This document shows, piece after piece, positions 11,921-24,119 of a stretch of 64,000 nucleotides of DNA; the first letter of the stretch is position 1, and the number at the start of each line of letters is the position of its first letter. This DNA is from Tetragonia tetragonoides (lineage: Eukaryota > Streptophyta > Magnoliopsida > Caryophyllales > Aizoaceae), in contig CM076148.1 in NCBI GenBank assembly GCA_038025085.1, forward strand, positions 4,743,501 to 4,807,500, in the 5' to 3' direction. The translations under genes and the position numbers were made by a program. The notes beneath the pieces were generated by a model. The model saw only the letters and a list, made by a program, of their open reading frames with translations, did no database searches and was not told where the DNA came from.

Positions 11921-14900
11921 TCACGATCGACCTCTCTGTCTAGTTTTTCTAAATGTCGAGAATGGGTTAAACCAGCTCTTTCTTGCATAAGGATCCACCC
12001 AGCCCTTATCCTCCTTCACAGCTTTCTCCCAGCGCTCTTTGAAGATTTTGAGCTCTGACGTGGATTGCCTCCGAATCTGCCCAGTTTCAAAATACATCAG
12101 GAATTCACCTTATTAGTCCACTTGACAATAATGATGCTTCCCCCCATCCCTATGTAACCTTTTCAGCTTAGAATGCCTACTCCCAAAGTTAAAAGAGTTG
12201 GAAACTTTTCTTCCCCTGAAGCAAATAGTGGCTTTTCCTTTTGGAAAACTGACATTTATTTTAAAATATAGAGAGCATTAATGTTCGCTCCCAGATATGT
12301 GGAGATATTGCACTACATTAAGTTTCTCTTGTTCTTCCTGCCACCAAGGGGCAGTGATAAGTTGAAGAACATGAAAACATTCAACTAACATCAGTGAAGA
12401 AATTGCCGAGCACCATAAGTGATTGGAGTATACAAGAATATACAACGTAAATAAGCAATAACAATGATGAAATAAAGTGATCCCTGAAGGGTTTAAGCCG
12501 ATCAGGACCAAAAGATACATAAGAAATATGATTAGAGACTGAAACAGTATAACAAGAGGTTTACCTCCACGCGGGTATCGACACCACTCGAACGTTTCTG
12601 CATCATGAGGAAGCAACAGTGTTAGAATAGTCATCGTAAGTGAATTCAATAAGATTATATAAATAGGGAAGTCAGTTACCTGCACAGATTCTTCTGTTTT
12701 CCGAGCCTGCATGAAGATAGCCAAGGTGTTAATGCAAGTAGAAAATCAAAAGGATGATATCCATAATTGAATGCAATCAAACTCAATTATAAGCAAGCTC
12801 AAGATGCATAGGATAATATTATGGAGAAAATGAATGTAATTGAACCCAAGAGAAATGGAGAAAGTGGAACTAGGACATCACTGCAAACTTAAGGTCATAA
12901 ACAGATGTCATACATGCAGCCATACAGTTGAAATTGTGTTCTTTTCTCTTCTTTTTTCATTTTTTTTCCCTTTTTTGGAGGGGGGGGGGGATTTGGTATA
13001 TCAACGAATGGGCTAGGAAACTGAACAAACCTTTTTAGCAGAGCTACCCAGAGTTTGTATGCCTTGATGAACAATATATTCACTATCAACAATTCCTACC
13101 CTCTTTGTCCGGTCTCCCTGTAGATTGTGATTGAATAAGTATTATTCACTGGAAAAAGAAGAATGGCAGAGAAAAGAGAACATTAATTCATCTTGGATAT
13201 AGGCATGCTTACTATAGTTACTAGGACATACAAAAGATGAGATGCAACTTATAAATAAAGCAAAGGGCTATATGTCACAACTAATTAAGATGATGACATA
13301 TATGAGACCTTAAATCTCAACAGACAGCTTTGACTGAAATTTTGACCAATTAAATCACTTTTTCACCTAAAATCCTCAACCCTCTTAGAGCAACTATAAT
13401 GGTGCCTCCAAGGCACCATTTTTTCTCCCTCCACCTCATTTCCCTCCCAACAATTTTTCCCCTTATGCCTCTGTTCCGCATTCACCCACACAATGGTGGT
13501 GCCTCCAAGGCACGCTCTTTCTCCTAATTTTTGCTCTTCCCTGCTGTTTCCTTTCTCACCTACTTAATTTCCAAATATAACAAAATAGGTCTTTCCTTAT
13601 GGTGGGTGGGGGGGGGGGGCACATGCGTGCATGTGCACACACTTTTCTTGCCTCTCATTACAAGGGCACCATTGTAAATGCTCTTCATGCATACCCACAC
13701 CTTATGATCTCATTCTACAGTCCTAGACTCATCTTGATGCAACTCTTCTCCTTCTCATGAAGCCCAGTGTGGTGAGCCCTGCCCAACCTACCCCTATCCA
13801 TAAGTTATTAACTCCCCCTGTTTACAGTTGGATGAATCTTGAGCCCGGCACTTAACACATGTGAGTTTCGTAAATGAGAATTTCAAGTATCACAGTAACT
13901 CATTGCCAATCACCACTTTGTCGGCAGTAGACAACAACTCACCAGCATTCAAAATGGTAGATGCAAGGTACCGAAACCAACATTTTCTTCCACTCTCCCC
14001 ACTCACCCCCCCCCTCCGAACGTTTTTCTCCTAAAGAAGGGGAAGAAAAAAATCAAGAGGATAGCCTCTCGAATCTCTTAACTTTTCTGTTCTTGAATGA
14101 ATAAATGATAATTTAAAGGTGTAAACAAGCTGAGAATGAACCAAGCAGATATTGGCCTGTCAAATTTGAGCTCCTCAACCTCATAGAGCTAGAATTTGCT
14201 CAATCTCCTAGCGGTTTTTGCTCAAGCTCAGTGCTCAGCTCACTTTACTTCCTTTTAATCGAGATTAGCTCATGAGCAACTCTTTCACAATACCAATCAA
14301 AGCTGAGCACCTCATGGAAGTCCTTGCCCAAGCTTGGCTCATTTTACTTCTTTTAATCTGGCTCATAAGCAACTCGTTCACAAAACAAATCCAAGGTGAA
14401 GCACGATAATAAAGCCAAGGTCCATTGCAGCTCAGTTACAGCACGATTATCAAGTTGCTTACTAAGCTTATATGTGTTAACTAGTCTATTTATGACGTCG
14501 TTAGCAATCCACTTACCAATTTATTAATTTCAAAAAACCAACCACAAAAGCAACAAGAAGATCCAATACAACATTGTTGTGAAGGAAAGACAGATAAGAA
14601 GAAAATCTAAAATAAACTGATAAAATTGAGCAAGTAAATGACCAACAAGCTCATAAACAAGTAGCTCATGAACATAAATGAGTCAAGCACCCCTAGCAGA
14701 AGCTCAGCCCTAGTGGTGAATTAAGCTAAAAATCTACCTCATGCAGTCAATCTCTGCTCATTAGCAAATCAATGATAGCTTTCACACAAAAAGACATAAG
14801 GAGGAATGAATAAAGTACTGCAACCTAATCTCACCTGAGCACAATAACCAAGCTTCATATCCAGTCCCCAACCATGAACAAGATCATTCTGAAACAAGAC

Positions 14901-17900
14901 ATGAAGCAAGTTAATCAAATTATGCAATACACCTTTCAAAATCTTACAATAACTATACAAATTTTTAAATACAGATAAAGAAACAAGAATACACAAACAT
15001 AACTCTAATTCAATTTTTGGTGAGAGAAACAGACAGATGTTAGAGTTAGACAAAGATCACTACAGTAAAGCCATACTTGCACTTGTTAGTTCTGCTGGAA
15101 TACATAAACCAAAAGACTCATTTAACTGAGACTATGCTTGTATCCATCAAGTCACAAATATAAGCATACCTGTATAAGATGCCAAGCACAATGCCAAGCC
15201 GACCTTGAAAATACAGGAGCCATGCCTTCCACCCATCTACACATAAGATATGCAAAGAAAAGATATAAGCAACTCCCACAAAAGAAAACGTCCTCTAACA
15301 CAAAAAAGGAATAGTGGAACCATAAGTGTCCAGCGGTTATTTATTGTCTCCTTCATGCAGTGAAGATCATGGTGGGAACGAAGAAAACACAATTAGTACA
15401 TTGCCAATTCAATAGAATTGCATTGTGTTTAACTCTATTGCCATCTCAATACAATTGCATGCATGGAATCATGGATAATGTTAGTCCCTTAATCAAGGTA
15501 TACTATGGCCAGTGGCCATATGCACATACTCATGGTTCTAGAAAATCGACACCTTTCCAACTATTTCGACACTACATGCTTAACTTCCTCACTCCCGTCA
15601 TTAGCCAAAGGAATTGTTTTGGTTTTCTTTTCATGACCCTGGCATCACAAACAATTAAATCAAGACATACCTTCTAATACAAAATTTCATCTTACGAGTA
15701 AGCACAAGATGGTTCTATGTTTCCCAATGAGCCGATGAACCAAGATTAGCGTATTAGTAATTTAGTATGGTTGAGAATCCGTGAATGGCACGTTACTCCA
15801 AAGTCCAAATTTCAAGTATTCATCTATATACTCTACATGATTAAAATTTAATTGATTCCAAATGCTAGGCTGCAAAAACATTTGCATGCCTTCGGCTTTT
15901 TCTTAAACAATATTTTAATTTTTCAAACCAAATTTTCATTTAGCTGACCTGTGGCTTCTACGTACAGGGTAGCTAAGGAATGAACAAGTGGAAGGCAAGT
16001 AATAACAGGACAAACAAATGCAGAACCATGGATGGACTGAGAAACCATAATATCTTCTATTTTGCATTACTTCCTCAGAACTTACCCAGTGCATGGTGGC
16101 CCCATGCTAGAACTTGAACATTTTGTTACACCCCTAGAATCATATATCCTCCTGCACAAAAGGAGCTGCATCAATCATCTCAAGTAGTCTGACACATCAG
16201 TAAATTGACGATTTAAACCATCCCAGTTACCTGTGGAGATTTTTATTTTTTTTACGAATCGTTATACGATGATGTATCTCAGTTGAGTTAGGGTCCAACC
16301 CAGGCTGAGATATTTCCAGTCTATGTGTTCTCACAATGTTCAAGTACCTGTGGAAAGGGGAAAAGAACATGATACAAATTGTTGAACATAGGCCTACAAG
16401 AAATTTTACATGCAGATGCATCCTCCACTGCAGCAAATTATGAGCTCCCTAGGTCAGAGGGTACTAAAAATGACGTCATTTTGCAACATACATTTTCTTC
16501 TATGAATACAAATATATTATCAAGTCTATTCTAAGTATGAGGATGTAAAACCTAGAGCTTTGGGGCAAGTTGGTTCCTTCCCAAGCTCCCATAGTATCAG
16601 AGCAGTAAGGACAAAGATGTCATGAGTTTGAATCCTCGTAGTCTCCACTCCCAATGGTGGAATATTACGATACCCTATGATGAGGACCTATCCACATTTA
16701 AAATCCGATGGATCTGTGTGATGACGCATATTATGGCATAAAAACTAAAATTGGGTCGACTCTTGACCCAACAGCTTAAGCTTTAGGCGAGTTAGTTCTT
16801 TCAGACTTTGCAATGATTAATACAGCCAATGCAACATAAGTTGGTTCTATCCTATATACTCTATAGAAAGTGATTTCATTATGACATATACTCTTCCAGT
16901 AAAATCCTGAAACAAATAATACATACTTAAAATGTTTGTTTTACCAAACATCTCCAATGGGAAGTTCAAAATCGTTCAAAATTCATTTCCCATAATATAT
17001 ATTTTGCTAAAATACCCCATATAATAAGAAGGTGAGATCACAACTGATCTGACATACCTTCCTGGATTGAAATGTTCCACCCCTAGGTCTTCATCCCAGA
17101 GAAATATATAGTCATAGACGGAAACCACATCAGGATGTAGAAAGCGTTTTGCAAACCACCTAAACAAAAAGAATTTACAGAGAGTCAGACAAGGACTAGC
17201 ACCCCAATTCAAAGTGAGGGATAGGGAGCGAAAGTCGGTGAAATTTTGGAACAATCAAGTAAAGCGAATATGTAGGTATACAAACTCCACATAGACACAG
17301 CAATACATTTTCAAAAGAAAACCAGAGCTAGTGGACTATCCATAAACTATTAGACAATCCAATACTACTTTTGTAACTGACAACTTTTCATCAATCTGTT
17401 TGGTGTAGCAATGACAGTGATATTCTACGACGTCTCAGTTTTACTTATCCACCAGCATCAGTCATCACTGACCTCTAAGAACCGTGATTTGGGGTAAGTA
17501 TTTATCCCCTGACAGCTAATGTAGCGGCCAATCTCAAGAAGTAAAAAATTACACCAAATACACCATCTGTACCTAATGACAGCGTAAGTTGACAAAATGA
17601 AGTTGCAGGGTTTACCATTTTGTTTGGGTCTGGGCCATTATATGAATGGCCTGGTTGCTCCAATCCAAGTCCGACCAGCCATTCATTTTTCCATCATAAT
17701 GAAAAAGCACAATTGTAAAATTTTCTGCAAGAAACTGAATTCAAAAATGTAAGACAAGCCGCATTGAAAAGAAAGTACAAGCGCATTTGGATGTAACATG
17801 AGCATCACCTTCTGAACGATAGTATCAACATTATGCTTCTGTTTAATACCAGCAGCAATGGCAAGCAAGTTATGACGGCTGGAATCATCAACCTGGGAAA

Positions 17901-18885
17901 TCAAGCATTGATGAGAAAATACATATGAATATGGGTGGTGAAGGATTACATGACAGATCTGGAAATGCGTCTTCCATATTGTAGCAAATGAAGTCAAAGA
18001 ATTTGCTATCAACTCAACAACCAAGAAAGAAAGAGAGAGACAGATGGTAACAGTGTGACAGCAACAAGCCTATAACTGTAATGGCATTTCATGATTCACA
18101 ACTGAATTAGGTGCAAAACAATTATTTTCTAACCTTTTCCCTTGAACGAGACCACAAGGGTTTTAACTCCAAATCTGATCTTGCATGAATGATCCCTTGA
18201 GGCAACAGCTCTACCGCCGCTGAATCCTAGGTTGAACAATTGAAACCTCTTAGCGTGAATTTAAAAGCCCAAATTGCATCAAAAAGTTGAAATTACTGAA
18301 ACATCCAACTACAAGGTTCCAACTTCCAGGCATTCAGTAAATCAAATCAGATGACAGTTTAGCACACAGAAAGAAAGAAGAGGGTCATACATGAACCATG
18401 TCAAATTGTAAATATTACCTCTGTGCTATCAAATGGGTGCCTTTTAGCTTCTATCTGAAAATAAAACCGACCGAAGAAAGCGAGAAAGATTAAACTCAGT
18501 GTAGTTTTTGAAACAATCCAAGCAAGTACATATTATTATGACCAGGCGACGAAGGCAAGTGAAAGAACAGTACTCAAACTCAAAGTCATTGTCAAATAAG
18601 TACTAGAAAATCAAACAGCAACCAAATTGATCTGAGGCTGGCAGACGGTTCAAAGAAATTAGTGGTTCAACACGCAGGAGCACATTGATCAGGTTTTCCA
18701 TATGATTCAAAAGAGGTACTTAGCATAGAAATCCCGAAGGTTTTTTAAATGGTGAGGGTTGATTATGATAAGCCAAACAAGTGAATATATCATACCTCTG
18801 TCTGTTGATACTGATAACTGGTAGTTCTGTACACAATAAAAAGCATCACTATACACACAACTGCCATAAAGACTAGTTGTCTCAT
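11921..18885 (-). CDS. DUF707 family protein (glycosyltransferase-like, type II membrane), 14 coding exons, 376 aa
   Basis: Plant DUF707 proteins are often labelled 'lysine ketoglutarate reductase trans-splicing related 1-like'; their biochemical function is not established. Coding exons are 18796-18885, 18419-18454, 18134-18226, 17809-17892, 17616-17734, 17058-17159, 16231-16347, 16086-16151, 15170-15236, 14835-14888, 13031-13117, 12680-12706, 12565-12597 and 11921-12076. All are GT..AG and in phase, total 1131 bp. A single N-terminal hydrophobic helix (about residues 4-19, VFMAVVCIVMLFIVY) predicts a type II Golgi or ER membrane protein. The luminal domain includes RHNLLAIAAGIKQKHNVD, FHYDGKMNGW, DYIFLWDEDLGVEHF (an acidic DED motif like metal-binding motifs of glycosyltransferases), RLEISQPGLDP, HHRIT, GPPCTGWVEGMAPVFS and NDLVHGWGLDMKLGYCAQ. 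The basic tail ends in RKTRQRGRS. The start is the first in-frame ATG after an in-frame stop in the leader. Confidence 0.93.
13387..13684. mobile_element. MITE in a DUF707 intron (AGAGCA.. TIRs)
   Basis: The ends are inverted repeats: left AGAGCAACTATAATGGTGCC, right (opposite strand) AGAGCATTTACAATGGTGCC. The middle also holds CAATGGTGGTGCCTCCAAGG, echoing the TIR. AGAGCAT..CAATGG ends are common in short Mutator-like plant elements. No clear target duplication was found, so the boundary is set by the TIRs. It lies in the intron between exons 14835-14888 and 13031-13117. Confidence 0.6.
14116..14695. mobile_element. Degraded hAT-like element in a DUF707 intron
   Basis: The left end AAAGGTGTAAACAAGCTGAG and right end (opposite strand) CTAGGGGTGCTTGACTCA resemble hAT termini of the TAGGGGTGTAAACAAGC type. 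The body is full of degenerate AGCTCA/GAGCTC words, as in that group. No intact 8-bp duplication remains. The intron boundaries are unaffected. Confidence 0.4.
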
Positions 18886-18905
18886 CCTGAATCCATGCGC
18901 TCCAT
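18882..18905 (-). promoter_or_regulatory. Overlapping uORF at the DUF707 start codon (MERMDSG-stop)
   Basis: In the exon carrying the DUF707 start (18796-18912), an ATG in good context (ACCACATGGAG) lies 20 nt upstream of the main ATG in another frame. It encodes seven residues and stops at TGA, which overlaps the main ATG as ATGA. Such overlap can repress translation or allow reinitiation. The main ATG has the context CAGGATGAG. Confidence 0.5.
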
Positions 18906-21900
18906 GTGGTCCCTACAATAGCATTAACATACCAATAATGAGCTTTGAATATGGAACTGAAATAATTTGAAAATTCTTCCTTGGAGCCACTCAAAGGTAA
19001 AATAGAAGTTGAAGAATGTAAACTGTACCCCATCTGAGAAGACATTCTTCTTCCTGGGCAACCATCTCCATGATTTGAATGTCTTCATAGACATTCAGGC
19101 TAAGCTACCTCCTTTTCATAACAAACTGCATTCGAAGGATGAACAAAGGAACTATTATCATAATGCATTTGATAATAAGCTCGCAGAAAAATATGGTGTT
19201 CAAAATCGGAGCTGATAAAACAGAATTCATATTTCATAAGTGCAATTCTTCAAATATTCTTAAGCTTTGAAAGAATTAATTATCAATTGACTGATGTAAA
19301 CATCTGCTACAGTCGAGCAGGAACTTGAATGGGGAAAAAGACACTACTAAACAATTCCCTCTCTCCACTCCCCAACATAGAAGGGAAATGGGGGTGAAAA
19401 GACATCATATAGTACTACTTTCACTACATATGATATGGTAAGGACTCCTAGAAAGTACAAACAATCAAAAACAAAGCCCCACATCAAGAAGAGAAACCCA
19501 CACATTTACGCCTAGTGGGCTATACCTATTAGGATTTGGTTATAGGATGGATCCACAGTCGGGCTTATGTGAGGTTGAACTTACCTCTTCCATGACTTTA
19601 GCCCATATTCAATAGAAATTTTGCAAGAGATATGTCTACGAATGTCTTATTTTTTTAACAATTCAAAATTTCATAAGAAAGGTTCGTTATTTTCTTTTCT
19701 TCAAATCGTGTATTCTAAATACACAGTATGCTTATTGCTTAAAAGGATTACTGTTAACAAATAATTTTTTCCCCCTCTGAAAGAGTACAAGACCATAGAA
19801 ATTTATCAAGCTAGCTTCATAACATAACCAACTGAACCTAAAGCTTAAAGTCGACTGTAAAAGACAAATAATGGTTTTATCCATTAATATGTACTCTTGC
19901 ATAAATATACATTAGAGTTGAATAGATGACATATAGGCCACTCATAACTTGTGCTGAAACATTCCACTATAAGCATTCTCCCAAGATTCAAACTGAAAGC
20001 TTTTACATCTTTATTGACCTTATATTATGTGAAAGAACGAACTCAACCCAAGGCCAACCAGGTTTTATCCACTAATAGAAAAGCCTACAAATTCAATATC
20101 TAAGTGAATAAAAAGACATAGCAGCCTCTAGTATGTCAAAGCTATGATCAGCAATACCATGGGCTGGTGCATTGGCTTCCCTAGTCTACATACCAACCCA
20201 TCTGTAAATGATGAACCCATAGCTCGGTAATATAAGAGTGGTGGCGATGCCATAATATCATATAGGTAATATTAGATATCATACTATGCTTATTAATATT
20301 AGACACATCATAATAGATTATATATGATACATAATAACATAGGTGACACTTTTTTGTTTTGGCTATCATGGAATGTATGATTCCTCCTCAATTCCATCCG
20401 TTCATGGAAGAGAAGGCGGCCTAGTCTCAGCATCAGCTACAAGTCAAGGTCATTCAGTTGCTGACACCATGGCTAAGCAGGCAATTGAAAGAGCTGATGA
20501 GTTTATAGCTTGGTATGATATCTGTTTTTTATGTATACAAACATTGGTGTTTCTCCTGTAAAATCAGTAAGGTGTGGCTCTGTTTTCTTTTGGCTATATT
20601 CAAGGCACATGATTGCAAAGCTTCTCTCAAGTCTCAACCCTTCCTACAAGGTGGGATTGAAGTGTTTGATGCTTTAGACGAATATTTTCCCCTGGGTGTT
20701 TTGTGGTAACTATTTAGTATCTGTAGCTGATTTTTGATATATAAAAACGACTACCATACTATCAAAAAAAAAAAACATAGGTGGCACCAACTACAGACAC
20801 TGACACTGTGATACATCTCATGAGTCATGACCATTGATGAAGTGAACCAAAATTGAGACTAAACCTGTTCCTAAAACCTAACCAAAATCAAATATCTTTA
20901 AACACCTTGACAAGGTTATCTTTCTTTGTATGTTTTTCAAATCAAAGTCCCTTTTCACCAATACTCTTGTCAAATTACATGTACAAAAATCAAAGTATAT
21001 CCTGCAACTTGTGAAATTATTGAATCCTCAAAAAGGGTCAGCAGGGAAACAAATTTAAGAGGCCAAATCCTGAAACCTAAACCATACATCATTCAAATAC
21101 TATTAACAGGTCCATTACTTTTTAAAAATACAATCATGCAACAACTGTGACAAGTCACACTGATTCAAGAACAAAATGGGGTCAAAAACAAACATGGTAG
21201 ATATCATGATGGACAACATAGATTTCCCACCAAATTGGCAAATCTTAAACACTAAAGTAACAGCAACCTAAAAACAGCAAATACCCACCATATAAATCAC
21301 ATAGAAATACACATGCATACATCATCATATATATATATATAACCACCAAAACCTTAATCTTGTATTTCTCTCTTTCTTATTTTGGAGAAAACTTGCAAGA
21401 GTGACAATCGTACCAAAAACCCATAAAAGAAAAACAATTACCTCCAAATCTAAGCCTTTCCCAAGAATCAAAATTTGATCTTTCTGTGAGTAGAAGAAAA
21501 GAAACACAGAGATGAAAAGCTTCAACCTTTTTTTTCTTTTCTTTTCCATACCAGCTACTAATCATTTAATGAACCAAATCGTCAGTTACGTATAAATAAA
21601 TAAGTTTTCTTAAAGTAGGAAACATGTTCTTGACCAGTGCCACTTTGTAGTAGGTCAACTAACAATTCTAAATTTTTCAAAAACATTAATTTCGTCTAAA
21701 ATTACTGCAATAAACCACAAAACACAAGAAAAATAATAATAACAAAATTTCCTAATTTGCATAAGTTAGTAACAAATTCAAATACGGAAGCTATGTAAAT
21801 GCTGACACAAATGGAAATCACTGGAAATAATTACCTAATTAACTGCGGATCTTAATAATCGTAAGTAATTCAAATTGAAAAATTCAATAAGAGGTGAAAA

Positions 21901-22200
21901 CATCATAATCCTAGAAAAACGACAACACCCTATTTAAAATTCAAAATAGGGAGAAAAATGAAACAAGTGGGAAAATGATTAAAAAGCGAAAAAGGGCAAA
22001 CAAACCTGAAGATTCGATTAGATTAATGATAATTGAGGCATGAAAAAAGATACTCTTGAGACTGAGTGTGTGAGCTCAGGCCACCGAGTTAGCTGCTTTT
22101 TGGAACGATTTAACTCAGCCGAGTTTGAACACGATTTGGACGAATTTGAGAGAGAGAAAGAAACAGAGAAGAATCTGAGAGTTAAGTACTTAAGAGAGAG
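18886..22200 (-). promoter_or_regulatory. Spliced 5' leader of the DUF707 gene
   Basis: The leader can be read as a first exon ending at 22006 (CTTCAG|GTTTG), a possible 42-nt exon 21442-21483 (ACTCACAG| to GGAG|GTAATT), and the start of the exon 18796-18912 (TTGTAG|GGACC). The first exon is CT-rich on the minus strand and has a short uORF beginning ATGCCTCAATTA. An in-frame stop in it supports the downstream ATG as the start. The 42-nt exon is predicted only from its splice sites. The 2.5-kb intron holds a LINE fragment at 20350-20773. Confidence 0.45.
20350..20773 (+). mobile_element. 5'-truncated LINE 3' end (RNase H fragment) with TSD
   Basis: Plus-strand residues GHSVADTMAKQAIERADEF resemble the C-terminal RNase H region of plant LINE ORF2. 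A frame break follows, then a stop and a 3' end closing in an A run (20764-20775). Direct repeats AACATAGGTGACAC (20336-20349) and AACATAGGTGGCAC (20774-20787) flank it with one mismatch, as expected for target-primed reverse transcription. It lies antisense in a leader intron of the DUF707 gene and cannot be active. Confidence 0.75.
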
Positions 22201-22239
22201 AAAAAAATGGGTAAGTGTCGGAATTGCCAGGTTTTAAGG

Positions 22240-22690
22240 AGGCTGGGTGTGGAGGAATATAATGGAGATTTGAGAGCTTGACTCGTTTTTTAATTTATTT
22301 ATTTTTTGTTTTCTCTCTCCTTCTCTTTCTCTTTCTCTCTTTTTCTTGTTTGTTTGATTTCTTTATTTGGTCTCTAGTCACTTTTTTTCCTTGTATTGTA
22401 ATGTAATGTTGTTGGGTGTTTGCATGCGTTGGTGTATATAATGGTATTGGTATTTGAGTGTGAGTTGGTTTGTTGCTTTCTTTGTCTTTCCTTTTCTGTC
22501 TTTGGTGTATATAATGGTATTGGTATTTGAGTGTGAGTTGGTTTGTTGCTTTCTTTGTCTTTCCTTTTCTGTCTTTTTTATTTATTTATTTCCTTGGTAT
22601 CATTACTACTCCTACACTTCTACACTCCCTAGAGTCCTAGTATAGACATGGTTACATACATACATATACCGATATACGTAAGGAGTGTTC
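22240..22690. other. Pyrimidine-rich DNA upstream of the DUF707 leader
   Basis: CT- and T-rich on the plus strand, with no gene. It contains the direct duplication listed at 22429-22574. It would act as the promoter of the minus-strand DUF707 gene. Confidence 0.4.
22429..22574. repeat. Exact 73-bp tandem duplication
   Basis: The unit starting TTGGTGTATATAATGGTATT occurs twice head to tail, at 22429-22501 and 22502-22574. I see no mismatch, so the duplication is recent. It lies in the promoter region of the DUF707 gene. Confidence 0.9.
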
Positions 22691-22699
22691 TTTTTTTTT

Positions 22700-23726
22700 G
22701 GCGGTTGCTATACGTAAATCGCAAATTACTAAACGTAAATCCCCACTTCCCACAATACCCCTAGGTAATTTTCAGGCCTTTCTCTCTCTTCCTTTCTTTT
22801 CTCTCAATTATGCTTTGCTCCCCATTCTGTCTCTCCCTTCTCTCTCTTCCTATTTTCTTTGTTTCTTTTAATTAATTAAACATAATTGTATAAAATTAAA
22901 AAAAAAGAAGTTACCCAGCCTACCACTACTCCGTCCACCACCCAACCGCCTCCACCCCACCAATGCCCAACCTCCTCCACCCCACCACCGTCCACCGCCC
23001 AACTGTGCTCTCCCCTCCACCACCTCGCACAACCGCCCCTCCCGTAACCGACGAGGCCCCCTCACCGAATCTCTCTCTCTCCACCACGCACAAAACCCCA
23101 TTTTGCTTTCTCTCTCCAACCGCACACCCCAACCGCGACAGCCCCAACCCCGCCCAGCCCCAAACGCCGCCCAACAACCCCAGATGCCGCCGCCCAGCAA
23201 CCCTAGTCGTCGCCCAACAGCCACCCCACCCAACCGCCTCACCGAATCTCTCTCTCTCTCCACCACGCACAAAACCCCATTTTGCTTTCTCTCTCCAACC
23301 GCACACCCCAACCGCGACAGCACCAACCCCGCCCAGCCCCAAACGCCGCCCAACAACCCCAGATGCCGCCGCCCAGCAACCCTAGTCGTCGCCCAGCAAC
23401 CACCCCACCCAACCGCCTACCCAACCAGCCACCACAACAAACCCTAAGTCACTAACTCAATTTATGATATTTAAACAAAATCAAATTCAATAGGAATCGA
23501 AAAATTGAAATGGTCAGTATTACTCCAATGTCTAGTGTTTTTCTTTCGATAATTTTTCATTCATGAAGATCTGATTTTCAAATTTACAATGAACAATATG
23601 AGAGAGATTAGAGAGGTAGAAGAATAAGGAGAAAATTTTGTGTTTTCAATGAAAAGGGTGTTCTCGGAAATATTGTGAAAAAAATATTTGCGTTTAGTAA
23701 TTTGGGATTTACGTTAAGCAGTTCCG
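22700..23726. mobile_element. Non-autonomous Mutator-like element with GC-rich cargo
   Basis: Imperfect TIRs of about 45 bp share ACGTAAATC, CAAATTACTAAACG and AAAT; the left begins GGCGGTTGCTATACG and the right, on the opposite strand, CGGAACTGCTTAACG. Runs of nine T flank both ends (22691-22699, 23727-23735), consistent with a 9-bp target duplication. The C-rich interior contrasts with its AT-rich surroundings and holds a direct duplication of about 177 bp (units from 23061 and 23238). Open frames on both strands are low-complexity (Pro/Thr/Ala or Gly/Arg/Trp) and match no known protein. The layout resembles Pack-type MULEs that carry host DNA, but the source of the cargo is unknown. Confidence 0.6.
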
Positions 23727-23789
23727 TTTTTTTTTCTCGTTCAAAAAGAGGATGCAAGTGAATAGTGACCGAGGCACTTCCCGTTACGT

Positions 23790-24010
23790 TATGTTTGGAC
23801 TCTCATATTCAATAGCGAACATATCAGATTAGCTGAACAACCAGCGCAAGCATTGGCTCCGTCAACTTAGCACCAACAAGGGGCTAGTATAGTTCCTAGA
23901 AGCCAGCAGACACAAGGTATGGAGGAAAATAGGGAATGGGGATTCGAACCCATGACCTTGCCTTACCAAACCACTTGGGAGTAAGCTTGGAACCACTAGA
24001 CCACCACCCT
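23790..24010 (-). mobile_element. Long SINE, family copy 1
   Basis: Read on the minus strand it starts GGGTGGTGGTCTAGTGGTTCC (box A), with box B GGGTTCGAATCCC (complement of 23938-23951). The 3' part continues to about 23790. The same body recurs at 40050-40527, which fixes the ends of the family. No long A tail is visible. Confidence 0.7.
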
Positions 24011-24119
24011 TGTTGGTACATACGTAGGACTTAGGAGTGTTCAATTGTCAACCACACCATAACTTATCGAATAGGTGGTTGGCTTTTACTGGTAAACAAG
24101 TTATAACTTAGGATGTGCT

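Noticed and set aside
16555..16640. A primer-site-like TAGTATCAGAGC with a box B-like sequence
   Set aside because: No LTRs, A tail or flanking duplication are visible; too decayed to call a SINE or an LTR element.
21377..21565. 62-74-codon frames as an N-terminal DUF707 exon
   Set aside because: They do not splice in frame to the DUF707 start with an ATG; the part with splice sites is better read as a non-coding leader exon.
22868..23447. Several open frames of 110-160 codons on both strands
   Set aside because: They overlap one another in the C-rich duplicated interior of a Mutator-like element; the products are low-complexity and repeat with the 177-bp duplication.
23938..23951. A tRNA gene suggested by a perfect GGGTTCGAATCCC
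   Set aside because: No cloverleaf can be formed around it, and the same sequence recurs at 40.5 kb as part of a SINE family.
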